Origin: Paenibacillus bovis
Lineage (GTDB): Bacteria; Bacillota; Bacilli; Paenibacillales; Paenibacillaceae
Assembly (NCBI RefSeq): GCF_001421015.2
Contig: NZ_CP013023.1
Coordinates: 1,044,001 to 1,108,000 of the forward strand
Length of the DNA stretch: 64,000 bases
Reading direction: 5' to 3'
Notes under the pieces: generated by a model
Told to the model about the DNA's origin: nothing
The model's input: the letters and a program-made list of their open reading frames with translations, nothing else
Databases searched by the model: none
Position numbers and translations under genes: made by a program
Shown here: positions 9,008-17,348 of the stretch, one piece after another
Position numbering within the stretch: position 1 is the stretch's first letter
How the letters are laid out: each line of letters opens with the position of its first letter

Positions 9008-9133
9008 ATTAAAAGTATAATACACACGTAAAAGCATCTTTTATAGTCGTCCAGGATAAACATACTAGTATCCGATCCGATAACTATATAAAGAGGCTTT
9101 TTTGTTGTCTATATCGTACGGGCACTGTAAAAG

Positions 9134-9162
9134 TTGACAACATCCTTTCACTTAAATATAAT
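9134..9162 (+). promoter_or_regulatory. Consensus sigma-A promoter of the FAD monooxygenase gene
   Basis: A perfect -35 TTGACA (9134-9139), 17-bp spacer and perfect -10 TATAAT (9157-9162). Just downstream, the imperfect palindrome TACTTATTAAAAGTA (9164-9178) and a direct repeat CTTAAATATAAT (9151-9162, 9189-9200) lie where a repressor could act, which would suit an otherwise very strong promoter. Confidence 0.8.
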
Positions 9163-9249
9163 CTACTTATTAAAAGTAAGTTAACGACCTTAAATATAAT
9201 TGCTATGACAAATAAAGATACTGAGAAACGTCAGAGAAAGGAGAATCCG

Positions 9250-10350
9250 ATGGATCTGAATACACAGGTCTGTATCGTCGGAGCAGGTCCCGGTGGAGCG
9301 CTGCTGGGTTATCTGCTGGCTGCCCGGGGTATATCCGTTATCCTGCTGGAACGGCATGGACATATCGATAAAGAGTTCCGCGGTGAACATCTGAATACGA
9401 CCGGTGAGGCCATTCTTCGTGAACACGGACTGTACGAGCAGGTGCGTGAGGCCGGACTGCTGGAAATGGAGCGGGTAGAGTACTTTCAGGACGGTCAGGT
9501 GATCAAAAGTATCCTGCCCGGACCGGAGGAGCGCCACACCGGTATACATGTGCCGCAGAAAAATCTGCTGCAGGTTCTGCTCGGGCAGTCCTTGAACTTC
9601 CCCAATTACCGACTTATGATGGATACAACCGTAACGGAGCTGATCCGGGAATCAACAGAAGGTCCGGTGACCGGTGTACGGGTTCGTCATCACGGCGAAG
9701 AGTGGACGATTCACAGCCAGATCGTCATCGGAGCAGACGGCAGATATTCGACAGTTCGCAAGCTTGCCGGTATTCAGACAACCATTCTCCGTCACGGATT
9801 TGATCTGCTATGGGCACGTATTCCTGCACCGGACGGCTGGCCGCCTACGGTACGCATGGCTCTGGCACAGGATGCCCAGCTGGCCTTGTTCACCCAGCAT
9901 GGCGGATATATCCAGATTGGCTGGAATATTCCGCAGGACACGTATCCGCAGCTGCGCAAATCGCCGGTCGACCCTTTTGCGAGCGCATTGATTGATGCGT
10001 TTCCGCAGCTGGAGACTATGGTGCAGCAGTATATCCGCTCCTGGGAAGATTTTGTACTGCTCAAGGTGCAGAGCTGTGTATGCGATACATGGGCCCAGCC
10101 GGGACTGGTTATTATGGGCGACGCTGCCCATACGTTCAGTCCAACCGGGGCGATCGGCGTGAACAGCGCGATGCAGGATGCCCATGTACTCGCACCACTG
10201 CTGATCGAAGCGCTTGAAGCGGAAGATGTTAGTCTGGAGCGGCTTCGCCAGTTTGAACAGCTACGCCGGCAGGAGACTGCGAATGAGCTGGACAGTCAGT
10301 TTACGAGAGAAGCTGGTTTTCGTGCGCATTTTCCGGCTTATCATGCCTGA
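9250..10350 (+). CDS. FAD-dependent monooxygenase, PHBH/aromatic hydroxylase type
   Basis: A 366-residue flavoprotein. The FAD-binding Rossmann motif GAGPGG is at residues 11-16, an R-rich EFRGEHLNTTG segment near 45 suits the second FAD contact, the DG motif GADGRYSTVRKLAG is near 165, and the GDAAHTFSPTGAIGVNSAMQDA motif starts near 290. These define group A flavin hydroxylases, which use NAD(P)H and oxygen on aromatic or related substrates. The ATG at 9250 follows AAAGGAG; an upstream in-frame start at 9205 has no SD. RibA follows 75 bp downstream on the same strand, giving a possible link between a flavoenzyme and flavin supply. Confidence 0.9.
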   Translation: MDLNTQVCIVGAGPGGALLGYLLAARGISVILLERHGHIDKEFRGEHLNTTGEAILREHGLYEQVREAGLLEMERVEYFQDGQVIKSILPGPEERHTGIHVPQKNLLQVLLGQSLNFPNYRLMMDTTVTELIRESTEGPVTGVRVRHHGEEWTIHSQIVIGADGRYSTVRKLAGIQTTILRHGFDLLWARIPAPDGWPPTVRMALAQDAQLALFTQHGGYIQIGWNIPQDTYPQLRKSPVDPFASALIDAFPQLETMVQQYIRSWEDFVLLKVQSCVCDTWAQPGLVIMGDAAHTFSPTGAIGVNSAMQDAHVLAPLLIEALEAEDVSLERLRQFEQLRRQETANELDSQFTREAGFRAHFPAYHA

Positions 10351-10425
10351 AACCAATGAATGATCCAATAGACATCTATCGACGTATTTACAAATATAGC
10401 ATTCCCAATTCCGGAGGTAATCCAT

Positions 10426-11199
10426 ATGATCAATCCTAAAATTGCAGCAGCGCTCCAGAATCATATTCAAATCGTGCCAAGCGGCGAGAAATCGATTTAT
10501 CTGGTCGGCCCGATCCGTCTGCCGGTGAATCTGGACGGTGAGACGGTAGTCTTCCAGTGGTACTGCTGGCTGCGCTGTGACAGTATGCCGGGTGCGAACT
10601 GCGGCGACCGTAATTACGACCATGCCGCTATTATCGAGATGCTGTCTTCGTCCAATCTGGCAGAAGCCCAGCAATCCAGCGTACTCGTCTATGGTGATTT
10701 CAAAGGATCACCGGACGCGCTGATCCGGATGCACAGTATCTGTCATACCGGCGATATTTTTGGCAGCAAGCGCTGTGACTGCGGCTACCAGCTCAAACAA
10801 TCGATGAAAATGATCGCGGCCCATGGATCGGGTGCGCTGTTCTATCTGGCGAACCACGAGGGACGCGGTATTGGTCTGTTCAGCAAAGCGATGGCCTATG
10901 TACTGCAGGAGCAGGGGCTGGATACTGTCGAAGCCAATCTGGAGCTGGGCTTCGAAGATGATATGCGCAATTATGACGACGCCATCGCCGTATTGAATCA
11001 GCTGCGTCAGCTGCCGGTCACGCTGATCACCAACAATCCGCGCAAGCTGGATGCGCTTCAGCGCTCCGGTGCAGAGGTGAGCGGACGTGTACCGCTATGG
11101 GGCGACATTTCCGAGTTCAACGAAAAATACCTGCAGACCAAAGTAGACCGCTCCGGGCATTTCGGCAGTGGACCACTGACTCCAATCATTACAGATTAA
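10426..11199 (+). CDS. ribA: GTP cyclohydrolase II, stand-alone
   Basis: A 257-residue enzyme of the first riboflavin step, converting GTP to 2,5-diamino-6-ribosylamino-pyrimidinone phosphate, formate and pyrophosphate. Zinc ligands C106, C117 and C119 appear in HSICHTGDIFGSKRCDCG with the E. coli spacing (11 and 2). The catalytic loop is NHEGRGIGL. The tyrosine corresponding to E. coli Tyr105 is retained in KAMAYVLQ, which argues for the canonical product rather than the formamide product of Met variants. About 50 extra N-terminal residues precede the usual start. It is not fused to RibB, and no other rib gene is near, so this may be an extra copy serving a local need. The SD GGAGGT precedes the ATG. 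Confidence 0.93.
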   Translation: MINPKIAAALQNHIQIVPSGEKSIYLVGPIRLPVNLDGETVVFQWYCWLRCDSMPGANCGDRNYDHAAIIEMLSSSNLAEAQQSSVLVYGDFKGSPDALIRMHSICHTGDIFGSKRCDCGYQLKQSMKMIAAHGSGALFYLANHEGRGIGLFSKAMAYVLQEQGLDTVEANLELGFEDDMRNYDDAIAVLNQLRQLPVTLITNNPRKLDALQRSGAEVSGRVPLWGDISEFNEKYLQTKVDRSGHFGSGPLTPIITD

Positions 11200-11210
11200 C
11201 CTTCTACAAT

Positions 11211-11260
11211 CGGAAACCAGATGCATTGTTCACGGAACATTCATGCAGCCTGGCTTCCGG
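11211..11260 (+). terminator. Imperfect hairpin after ribA
   Basis: The arm CGGAAACCAG...TGCAT pairs with ATGCAGCCTGGCTTCCG through small bulges. The downstream tract is only moderately T-rich (TTGTGTTATATTTC), so termination is probable rather than certain. Confidence 0.5.
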
Positions 11261-11304
11261 TTGTGTTATATTTCTATAAAGGATGAGCTATATCATTTAG
11301 CTTT

Positions 11305-11333
11305 TTGTCACTTTATAATCTAAAGTGTATATA
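11305..11333 (+). promoter_or_regulatory. Promoter with palindrome filling its spacer
   Basis: TTGTCA (11305-11310), 17 bp, TATATA (11328-11333). The palindrome CACTTTA-taatc-TAAAGTG (11309-11327) occupies the spacer almost exactly, as expected for a repressor that blocks RNA polymerase. It drives the Spo0E-like gene about 140 bp downstream. Confidence 0.5.
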
Positions 11334-11471
11334 AATGTGATATGGTAGAAATAGGAATCGTTTGGTAAAATTCGTAGACAGAGTATTAGATGACAGACTG
11401 CACAAAGATAGAATAAATAGATAGACAGCTGCAGCTGTTTCTTCAAGACATCGCGGTAGGAGGTGAGTTTC

Positions 11472-11663
11472 TTGGAAGAGCTTAAATTGATTGAAGCATG
11501 CATCGAACAAGAGCGCCGGGAACTTAATGAAATGGTACAATTTTATGACCTTCATGACCACCGCGTATTGGACCAGTCGAGAAGAGTAGACACCATACTT
11601 AACCATTACAACCATTTGAAGCAGGCATTATTAGGTACTCGAAGTTCAATCGTAGGGTCATAA
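11472..11663 (+). CDS. Spo0E-like aspartyl-phosphate phosphatase
   Basis: A 63-residue helical-hairpin protein of the Spo0E family, which dephosphorylates Spo0A~P and delays sporulation. The family signature S-x-x-x-D is present in LDQSRRVDTIL, preceded by a heptad-rich helix (LIEACIEQERRELNEMV). TTG at 11472 was chosen as start because AGGAGGTG lies 8 nt upstream; an in-frame GTG inside that SD is less likely. The second Spo0E-like gene at 42040 has the same layout (AGGAGGTG, short spacer, TTG), supporting this start. It is monocistronic with its own terminator at 11749. Confidence 0.85.
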   Translation: MEELKLIEACIEQERRELNEMVQFYDLHDHRVLDQSRRVDTILNHYNHLKQALLGTRSSIVGS

Positions 11664-11748
11664 GTAATCAAGCAGGGAATATAAGTAGTGGAGTGAATTA
11701 TACTTATAGCTTGGGATCTAATCAGGAATAAATAGCACATTATGGATA

Positions 11749-11775
11749 GGCCCCCGTGTACACGGGGGCTTTTTT
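11749..11775 (+). terminator. Rho-independent terminator after the Spo0E-like gene
   Basis: A very GC-rich palindrome, GCCCCCGTGTACACGGGGGC, is followed by six T. Confidence 0.93.
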
Positions 11776-11860
11776 ATATCTATTAGCAAGAAAGGCTAAA
11801 AGGTGAACAAGAAAAGAGCAGAAATGTACATGGAATATGCAGCCGGTTAATCTGACCGCC

Positions 11861-11898
11861 AAAAAAAGACACACCGGCATATGCACCGATGTGTCTTT
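11861..11898 (-). terminator. Terminator of the aldo-keto reductase gene
   Basis: On the minus strand, AAAGACACATCGG pairs with CCGGTGTGTCTTT around a short loop and runs into seven T. It ends 27 bp past the reductase stop. Confidence 0.88.
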
Positions 11899-11924
11899 GG
11901 TATTGTAGTTGGAGCCGGGAATGA

Positions 11925-12755
11925 TTAGAAGTTGAAGTTGTCCGGATCCGGGCCGGTACGCTCGTTTTTGTTGAGCGCATTCAGTTGATCCACTTCGTCC
12001 GCTGTCAGCTGGAAGTCGAAAATGTTTGCGTTATCTACGATACGCTCTTCTTTGACCGAACGAGTCAGTACGACTACGCCTTTGTCGAGTACCCAGCGCA
12101 GCAGCACTTGTGCAGGGCTCTTGCCGTATTTCTCAGCAATAGTAGTGACTACTTCATTGTCGAACAGCTTGCCTTGTGCCAGCGGGGACCATGCTTCGAC
12201 CTGAATCCCTTTTTGTGCACAATAGTCGAGCAGTTCATTTTGCGTCAGCAGCGGATGAAACTCGATCTGGTTAACAGCCGGCACGACTTCCGCGTCTGCC
12301 AGCAGATCATCCAGATGGTGCGGCTGGAAGTTACTTACGCCGATGGCACGAATACGGCCTTCTTTGTACAAATTCTCCATTGCGCGCCAGGAATCTTTGT
12401 ATTTGCCTTTGACCGGCCAGTGGATCAGGTACAGGTCGAGTACATCCAGACCGAGCTTCTCCATCGTGGAGTCAAATGCCGCCAGAGCGGATTCATAGCC
12501 CTGGTCACCATTCCACAGCTTGGACGTAATGAACAGATCTTCACGGGCTACACCGGATTCACGGATCGCTTTGCCCACGCTCTCTTCATTCTTGTATGCG
12601 GCAGCCGTATCGATAGAGATATAACCCGCCTTGATTGCAGCAGTGACGGACTTTGTCGCGTCTTCTCCTTCTTCAACCTGCCATACGCCGAGACCGAACC
12701 ATGGCATTTCGACACCATTGTTCAGTTTTTTGGTGGATCGGATATCAGTAGTCAT
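11925..12755 (-). CDS. Aldo/keto reductase (AKR5, YvgN/YtbE-like)
   Basis: A 276-residue NADPH-dependent reductase of aldehydes and dicarbonyls such as methylglyoxal. The TIM-barrel tetrad is visible: Asp and Tyr in SIDTAAAYKNEESVG, Lys in LFITSKLWN and His in YLIHWPVKG. The NADPH-binding end has LTRSVKEERI, and the C-terminus GPDPDNFNF is typical of the Bacillus glyoxal reductases. The start ATG follows GAGGAGGAATACA. It is a single gene with its own terminator. The neighbouring MFS transporter at 12819 lies upstream on the same strand with a 63-bp gap, but nothing ties them functionally. Confidence 0.93.
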   Translation of the reverse strand: MTTDIRSTKKLNNGVEMPWFGLGVWQVEEGEDATKSVTAAIKAGYISIDTAAAYKNEESVGKAIRESGVAREDLFITSKLWNGDQGYESALAAFDSTMEKLGLDVLDLYLIHWPVKGKYKDSWRAMENLYKEGRIRAIGVSNFQPHHLDDLLADAEVVPAVNQIEFHPLLTQNELLDYCAQKGIQVEAWSPLAQGKLFDNEVVTTIAEKYGKSPAQVLLRWVLDKGVVVLTRSVKEERIVDNANIFDFQLTADEVDQLNALNKNERTGPDPDNFNF

Positions 12756-12818
12756 GATTGTATTCCTCCTCAGTATGCTAAGATCGCTTCTTATAAATCA
12801 TACCCTATTTCGTAGTTA

Positions 12819-14069
12819 TTAATCGATAGTACGTATATTTTGGTCATTTGTAGGCTCCGGATAAATGTATCCGCGGCTGCCGGCACCAAAGCCAGTGTAT
12901 AGCAGACTGGCTGCTGCTGCGACGAGCAGCGTCAGCGGAATCGTCCATGTACCGGTCGCATCATGCAGAATACCAAACAGGGTCGGTCCGCAGGCTGCCA
13001 GCAAATAACCGACAGATTGAGCCATACCGGATACCTCGGTGGCCTGCTCCGGTGTACGGGTACGCAGGTTGAAAAACATCATCGATAGACTGAATGCGGC
13101 GGCTCCGGCAATTCCGAGCAGAATCAGGCAAAAAGCAATCCAGCCCATATGTCCGCTGCCCATCATAATGCCGAATAGCGCAATCAGATACAGCACTACT
13201 GTGCCGAATACAAGCACCCGCTGTGTTTTGAGCCGGGCAGCCAGAATCGGAATAATAAAGTTAAACGGCAGCATCGAGAACTGCATCAGAGACAGCATAT
13301 AACCGGACTGTACACGGCTCATTCCCTGTTCCTGCAGAATATCCGGCAGCCAGGCGATAGACACATAATAGATCATCGATTGCAGACCCATGAAAAAAGT
13401 GATTTTCCAGGCGATCGGCGAGCGCCATACACTATGACCGGACGTATGTGAGCGGGCGGCCAGCTTGGCGACCTTGTTGTGCCGCAGCTGCGGAATCCAG
13501 CAGAGCAGAGATGCCATCGCCAGTACGGTCCAGGTAAGCAGGGAACCCTGCCAACCCAGCCCCAAATTCACGGCCAGCGGCAGGCTGAGCGCTGACGCAA
13601 TCGCGGCAAATACGTTGGTACAGATCGAGTACACACTCGTCATAATCCCGATCCGGAGCGGGAACTCCCGCTTGATCAGACCCGGCAAAATCACATTCAG
13701 TACCGCGATTGCCAGACCGGTCAGGAATGTACCGGTAATCAGAAGACTGATGCCGCCAAATGGACGCATCCAGCCGCCGGCCACCAGAATGACCATGGCA
13801 AAGAAAATAATTTTCTCCATGCCATAGCTGCCGGCGAGTTTGGCGACAAACGGAGACAGCAGTGCAAAGGCCAGCAGCGGAATCGTTGTCAGGAAGCCGG
13901 CCATGGTATTGGATACGGTAAAGTCCTGCCGCATCAATTCGAGCAGTGGACTCAGACCGGTAATCGGCCCCCGCATATTAATAGATACAAACAGGATACA
14001 AAAAACGAGAAAAGCCAGATTCCGCCTGGTAACGGAAGAACCTATAGAGTCGATAGTGGTTTTGTGCAT
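12819..14069 (-). CDS. MFS transporter, CynX/NimT family
   Basis: A 416-residue permease with about 12 hydrophobic segments. The N-terminal NMRGPITGLSPLLELMRQDF is characteristic of the CynX/NimT group (cyanate, nitroimidazole and related transporters; B. subtilis YycB). A cytoplasmic loop near 205-225 separates the two halves, and the C-terminus is hydrophilic. The start ATG (14069) lies 3 bp after the stop of the GntR regulator, with GAAAGGAAT as ribosome-binding site inside that gene, so the two form an operon. The regulator probably senses the transported compound. The substrate is not predictable. Confidence 0.88.
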   Translation of the reverse strand: MHKTTIDSIGSSVTRRNLAFLVFCILFVSINMRGPITGLSPLLELMRQDFTVSNTMAGFLTTIPLLAFALLSPFVAKLAGSYGMEKIIFFAMVILVAGGWMRPFGGISLLITGTFLTGLAIAVLNVILPGLIKREFPLRIGIMTSVYSICTNVFAAIASALSLPLAVNLGLGWQGSLLTWTVLAMASLLCWIPQLRHNKVAKLAARSHTSGHSVWRSPIAWKITFFMGLQSMIYYVSIAWLPDILQEQGMSRVQSGYMLSLMQFSMLPFNFIIPILAARLKTQRVLVFGTVVLYLIALFGIMMGSGHMGWIAFCLILLGIAGAAAFSLSMMFFNLRTRTPEQATEVSGMAQSVGYLLAACGPTLFGILHDATGTWTIPLTLLVAAAASLLYTGFGAGSRGYIYPEPTNDQNIRTID

Positions 14070-14072
14070 TGC

Positions 14073-14753
14073 TTATAAATTCCTTTCGAAAAGAATACCT
14101 GTGAAATGCGAGATATAATCGTCTACAACGGAGGCCGCCTGATCAGGCTGCTGCTCACGAATCGCCACAATCAGATTGCGGTGCCCGGTATGATAGCGAT
14201 CATTGCTCATCTCGGTCGTACTGAGGATAGACATCTGGATCTGTTCAAATAAATTGGCATACAGATCGATCAGCAGTCCGTTGTAGGAGGCGGCTACAAT
14301 CGCCTGATGCAGCTTCATATCCGCTTCTACAAACGCCTCTACATCGCCCGCTTCGGTATGCTGATGACACAGATCCGCATACTGATCCATGGTCTGAAGA
14401 TCTTCGTCGGTACGCCGCAGACAGGCCAGCCTTGCAGCTTCCCGATCCAGTGCATGACGCACCTCCATAATCTCGACCATCGTCGAACGCTGCACACGCT
14501 TTTGCAGAACCGAGCTGAGTTCACTGCTCGCTGTCACGAAGGTTCCATCTCCCTGCCGGGTAGAAAGAAGCCCTACATGCACCAGCGCCCGCACCGCTTC
14601 CCGCAGGGTGTTGCGGCTGACGCCAAACTGCTCCATTAACTCCGCTTCCCGCGGAATCCGCGTGCCAATCTCCCACTGCCCATCCTTGATCCGCTGCTCA
14701 ATCTGCGCATACACTTGATCGACCAGCGACTTTTTCTCCAACTTGTCAAACAA
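14073..14753 (-). CDS. GntR family regulator, FadR/FCD subfamily
   Basis: A 226-residue regulator. The winged helix lies at about 8-75 (IPREAELMEQFGVSRNTLRE is the typical GntR recognition segment), followed by an all-helical FCD ligand domain with metal-binding style D/H residues (EADMKLHQAIVAAS, HTGHRNLIVAI). TTG at 14753 is favoured because GGGAG lies 8 nt before it and the length then fits the family; longer in-frame versions begin without an SD. It is the first gene of an operon with the CynX-type transporter and probably controls it. The 750-bp region upstream holds two hairpin elements. Confidence 0.88.
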   Translation of the reverse strand: MFDKLEKKSLVDQVYAQIEQRIKDGQWEIGTRIPREAELMEQFGVSRNTLREAVRALVHVGLLSTRQGDGTFVTASSELSSVLQKRVQRSTMVEIMEVRHALDREAARLACLRRTDEDLQTMDQYADLCHQHTEAGDVEAFVEADMKLHQAIVAASYNGLLIDLYANLFEQIQMSILSTTEMSNDRYHTGHRNLIVAIREQQPDQAASVVDDYISHFTGILFERNL

Positions 14754-14871
14754 AACACTCACTCCCAAAGGTAGGATGATTGGTACTTTGGCTATTTTAT
14801 AAGAATCCTTTGCGTTACGCAACTTAATTTGGTGATGACGGGAGAGGGATTGCTCTGGTTTGGGGTTCGGC

Positions 14872-14998
14872 CGCTGCAGAAAGGAATAAGGGCACGTCCT
14901 CCGGTTAAGCCTGGAGATTCTTGAATTGGATATTGGAAATGAGAATCTCCAGGCTTAAAAGTCGTCCTTTACCCTTATTTCCTTTCCTCCGCTCCGTA
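14872..14998 (-). repeat. Long hairpin element, copy A of a six-member family
   Basis: Read on the minus strand: flank GGAGCGGAGG, outer arm AAGGAAATAAGGG, core strand 1 AAAGGACGAC, inner arm TTAAGCCTGGAGATTC, a 20-nt loop, inner arm back, core strand 2 CCGGAGGACGTG, outer arm CCCTTATTCCTT, end CTGCAGCG. Both helices are nearly perfect; the two core strands form a fixed asymmetric internal loop. It lies in the 750-bp region between the GntR gene and the secreted-protein gene. No protein-coding frame is supported there. The stretch between copies A and F (about 14999-15221) is AT-rich without recognisable signals. Confidence 0.8.
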
Positions 14999-15221
14999 TC
15001 GCGGTGTGACTATGTTAAAACAAATAAAAAAATAATAACCAGCTGTCCATAAACAATAGCCAGTAACCAAAAACTAAAAAACAGCAGTTAATAACCCACA
15101 AACCACTGCCAAACTATAACCCGTCTCTTTACATCTTTCGTCTATAGCGTTGCTTCCCGCCCTCCCCTAACAAAAAGGAATTTAAATCTTTCATCTGGAA
15201 CGTGCGAATGGAGATCCTGGC

Positions 15222-15345
15222 ACGGAGCGGAGGGAATGGAATCCTTCTAAAGCCATCCTTTAAGAACGGATATCTACTGCTGAAAGCAGTTATTCCAGAT
15301 ATCCGTTCTTAACAGAGGGCGACAGAAGGATCCATTCCTGCAGCG
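15222..15345 (+). repeat. Long hairpin element, copy F (variant core)
   Basis: Same plan as copy A but diverged: flank GGAGCGGAGG, outer arm GGAATGGAATCCTTCT paired with AGAAGGATCCATTCC, core strand 1 AAAGCCATCCTTTAAG, inner arm AGAACGGATATCT, a 22-nt loop, inner arm AGATATCCGTTCT, core strand 2 AACAGAGGGCGACAG, end CTGCAGCG. The outer helix has a wholly different sequence yet remains paired. The remaining bases to the gene at 15504 are AT-rich and should hold its promoter. Confidence 0.7.
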
Positions 15346-15503
15346 TTGTAACTATTCTCCACTCCCACGCTTCCCGCTTCAAATTTAAATTCCTTTTTAT
15401 TTAATTTTTACATAAAAGAGGAATACGCTAGATAAAAACGAATTATGATAATTAAGAATCGATTGTCCCACCGTTTGACCATTTAGCCAGAGGAGGAACG
15501 TAT

Positions 15504-17099
15504 ATGCAAAAAGCAGTATCCCGAAGGATTCACCTGATTTTCCTTGCTATGATGCTGACAGCGGTATCCCTGTTTGGAGGTATGCCGGGTTCCAAAGCGG
15601 AAGCAGCAACTGCACTGACGGTTGCGCAGGCGATTCAGTCGCAGACCGCAGGCACGATTACGGTAACCGGAGTTGTGGTAGGACATGCGAGTGGTGCACA
15701 GACAGCTGATTTCAGCAGTCCATTTGCCAATGATTATAATCTGCTGCTGGCAGACAGCAAGGGCGAGACCAGCAACAGCAAGCTGTTGGACGTACAGATC
15801 CCGAGCAGCTTCCGCTCCCAGTTTGGACTGCAATCCAATCCGGGGCTGATTGGTCAGACGATTACGGTGACAGGTACCGCAGGTACATACAATAATTATC
15901 CGGGTGTAAAAAGCCCGACGGCGATGACAGTTGGCGGTACGACACCAACAGATCCGACTGATCCAACGAACCCAACAGATCCAACGCCAGGTACGCCGGG
16001 CACAGGAACCACACTGCCGGATGGCACAGGCAAAAAAGTTCTGTTCGACAATACGCATGGACAGACAGCCGGAGCAGCCGACTGGGTCATCAATGGCGGA
16101 TTCTCCGATTTTGCCAGTGGACTGCGAGCAGTCGGATTTACGGTAGAATCCCTGGAGCGTCCGATTCCTTATACGTTTGGCGAGCAGGCGATCACGTATG
16201 ACAAGCTCAAAAATTATGATGTATTTGTTCTTGCAGAGCCGAATGTTCCTTTCAAAGCGAGCGAACAGGCAGCGATGCTGCAATATGTCAAAGCAGGCGG
16301 CAGTATTTTCTTTATCGGTGATCACTACAATGCCGACCGCAACAAAAACCGCTGGGACGGTTCCGAAGCGATGAACGGCTATCGCCGCGGAGCGTACAGC
16401 AATCCGGCCAAAGGCATGAGTGCAGAAGAAGCCGCTTCCCCGGCAATGCAGGGTGTAAGCAGCTCCGACTGGCTGGGTACGAACTTTGGTATTCGTTTCC
16501 GCTACAATGCACTGGGTGATGTGAATGCTACCGATATCGTAGCTTCGAATCAATCTTTTGGTATTACGGCAGGAGTCAAATCGGTAGCGATGCATGCAGG
16601 TTCCACGCTGGCTATCCTTGACCCAAGCAAAGCCAAAGGTATCGTATATGTTCCATCCGGCGTCTCCAAATGGGGTAACGCAGTCGATCAGGGCGTATAC
16701 AATGGCGGCGGACGAAGTGAAGGTCCTTATGCTGCAATCTCCAAGCTGGGTGCCGGCAAAGCCGCCTTTATCGGGGACTCTTCTCCGGTTGAAGATGCAT
16801 CACCGAAATACCTGCGCGAAGAGACAGGCGCAGCCAAGAAAACCTATGATGGATTCAAAGAAGTAGACGATGCCACACTGCTCGTACAGACCGTGAGATG
16901 GCTCGCCAACAAAGAAAGCTACACCAGCTTCAGCGGAGTGAGCGGTCTGACACTGGACAGCCCGACACCACTGCTACCAATCGAGACCCCGGCTTCTTCC
17001 ACAGAGCCGCAGGCAGAACCATGGGCAGCTCCGCAAGCAGGCTACAAATGGTATGATCCAAAAACCTACAAAGCCGGTTCTTACGGTGCTGCTTCCTAA
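15504..17099 (+). CDS. Secreted protein: OB-fold (DUF6359-like) domain, Pro/Thr linker, GATase-like domain
   Basis: A 531-residue exported protein. The signal peptide is residues 1-34 (HLIFLAMMLTAVSLFGG, cleavage after KAEA). Residues 36-145 form a small beta domain resembling the DUF6359/YhcR OB folds (TVTGVVVGHASG, GQTITVTGTAGTY). A TDPT-repeat linker at about 150-172 leads to a 300-residue alpha/beta domain that starts KKVLFDNTHGQTAG and contains YDVFVLAEPN and GGSIFFIGDHYNADRN, like a class I amidotransferase/DUF4350 fold. A late GKAAFIGDSSPVEDAS strand and a C-terminal YKWYDPKTYKAG tail follow. The SD AGGAGG precedes the ATG. OB folds suggest nucleic-acid or sugar binding, but the function is unknown; the GATase-like call rests on the fold pattern only. 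Confidence 0.75.
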   Translation: MQKAVSRRIHLIFLAMMLTAVSLFGGMPGSKAEAATALTVAQAIQSQTAGTITVTGVVVGHASGAQTADFSSPFANDYNLLLADSKGETSNSKLLDVQIPSSFRSQFGLQSNPGLIGQTITVTGTAGTYNNYPGVKSPTAMTVGGTTPTDPTDPTNPTDPTPGTPGTGTTLPDGTGKKVLFDNTHGQTAGAADWVINGGFSDFASGLRAVGFTVESLERPIPYTFGEQAITYDKLKNYDVFVLAEPNVPFKASEQAAMLQYVKAGGSIFFIGDHYNADRNKNRWDGSEAMNGYRRGAYSNPAKGMSAEEAASPAMQGVSSSDWLGTNFGIRFRYNALGDVNATDIVASNQSFGITAGVKSVAMHAGSTLAILDPSKAKGIVYVPSGVSKWGNAVDQGVYNGGGRSEGPYAAISKLGAGKAAFIGDSSPVEDASPKYLREETGAAKKTYDGFKEVDDATLLVQTVRWLANKESYTSFSGVSGLTLDSPTPLLPIETPASSTEPQAEPWAAPQAGYKWYDPKTYKAGSYGAAS

Positions 17100-17220
17100 G
17101 CCAGATCGTCAAGCGGCACATACAGACAGCCTGGGATCATCCGGCAGCAAGTATATTGCTGCTGTGATTCCTCAGATATCGTATAGCTGTCGGCAGGCGT
17201 TTCCAAAAACCAACGCGTAT

Positions 17221-17271
17221 AACAAAACAGCCTCTTTCTCTGTAGATCTACAGGGAAAGAGGCTGTTTGTT
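17221..17271. terminator. Bidirectional terminator between convergent genes
   Basis: A near-perfect inverted repeat (AACAAAACAGCCTCTTTC with GAAAGAGGCTGTTTGTT, inner CTGTAGATCTACAG) separates the secreted-protein gene (+) from the DUF350 gene (-). The 17100-17220 stretch before it holds no gene. Confidence 0.85.
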
Positions 17272-17348
17272 ATGTGCCGATCTTATTCATTATTCGATGG
17301 ATATTGTGTTATGTCGCAGAATCTGATCTGCTGTCAGCATTGTTCCTT

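Noticed and set aside
14872..15345. Integron attC sites
   Set aside because: Hairpin size is similar, but no integrase or cassette array is present, and the conserved bases are in an internal loop rather than at RYYYAAC ends.
15483..16595. 370-codon open frame on the minus strand
   Set aside because: Antisense to the secreted protein, whose signal peptide and SD support the plus strand.
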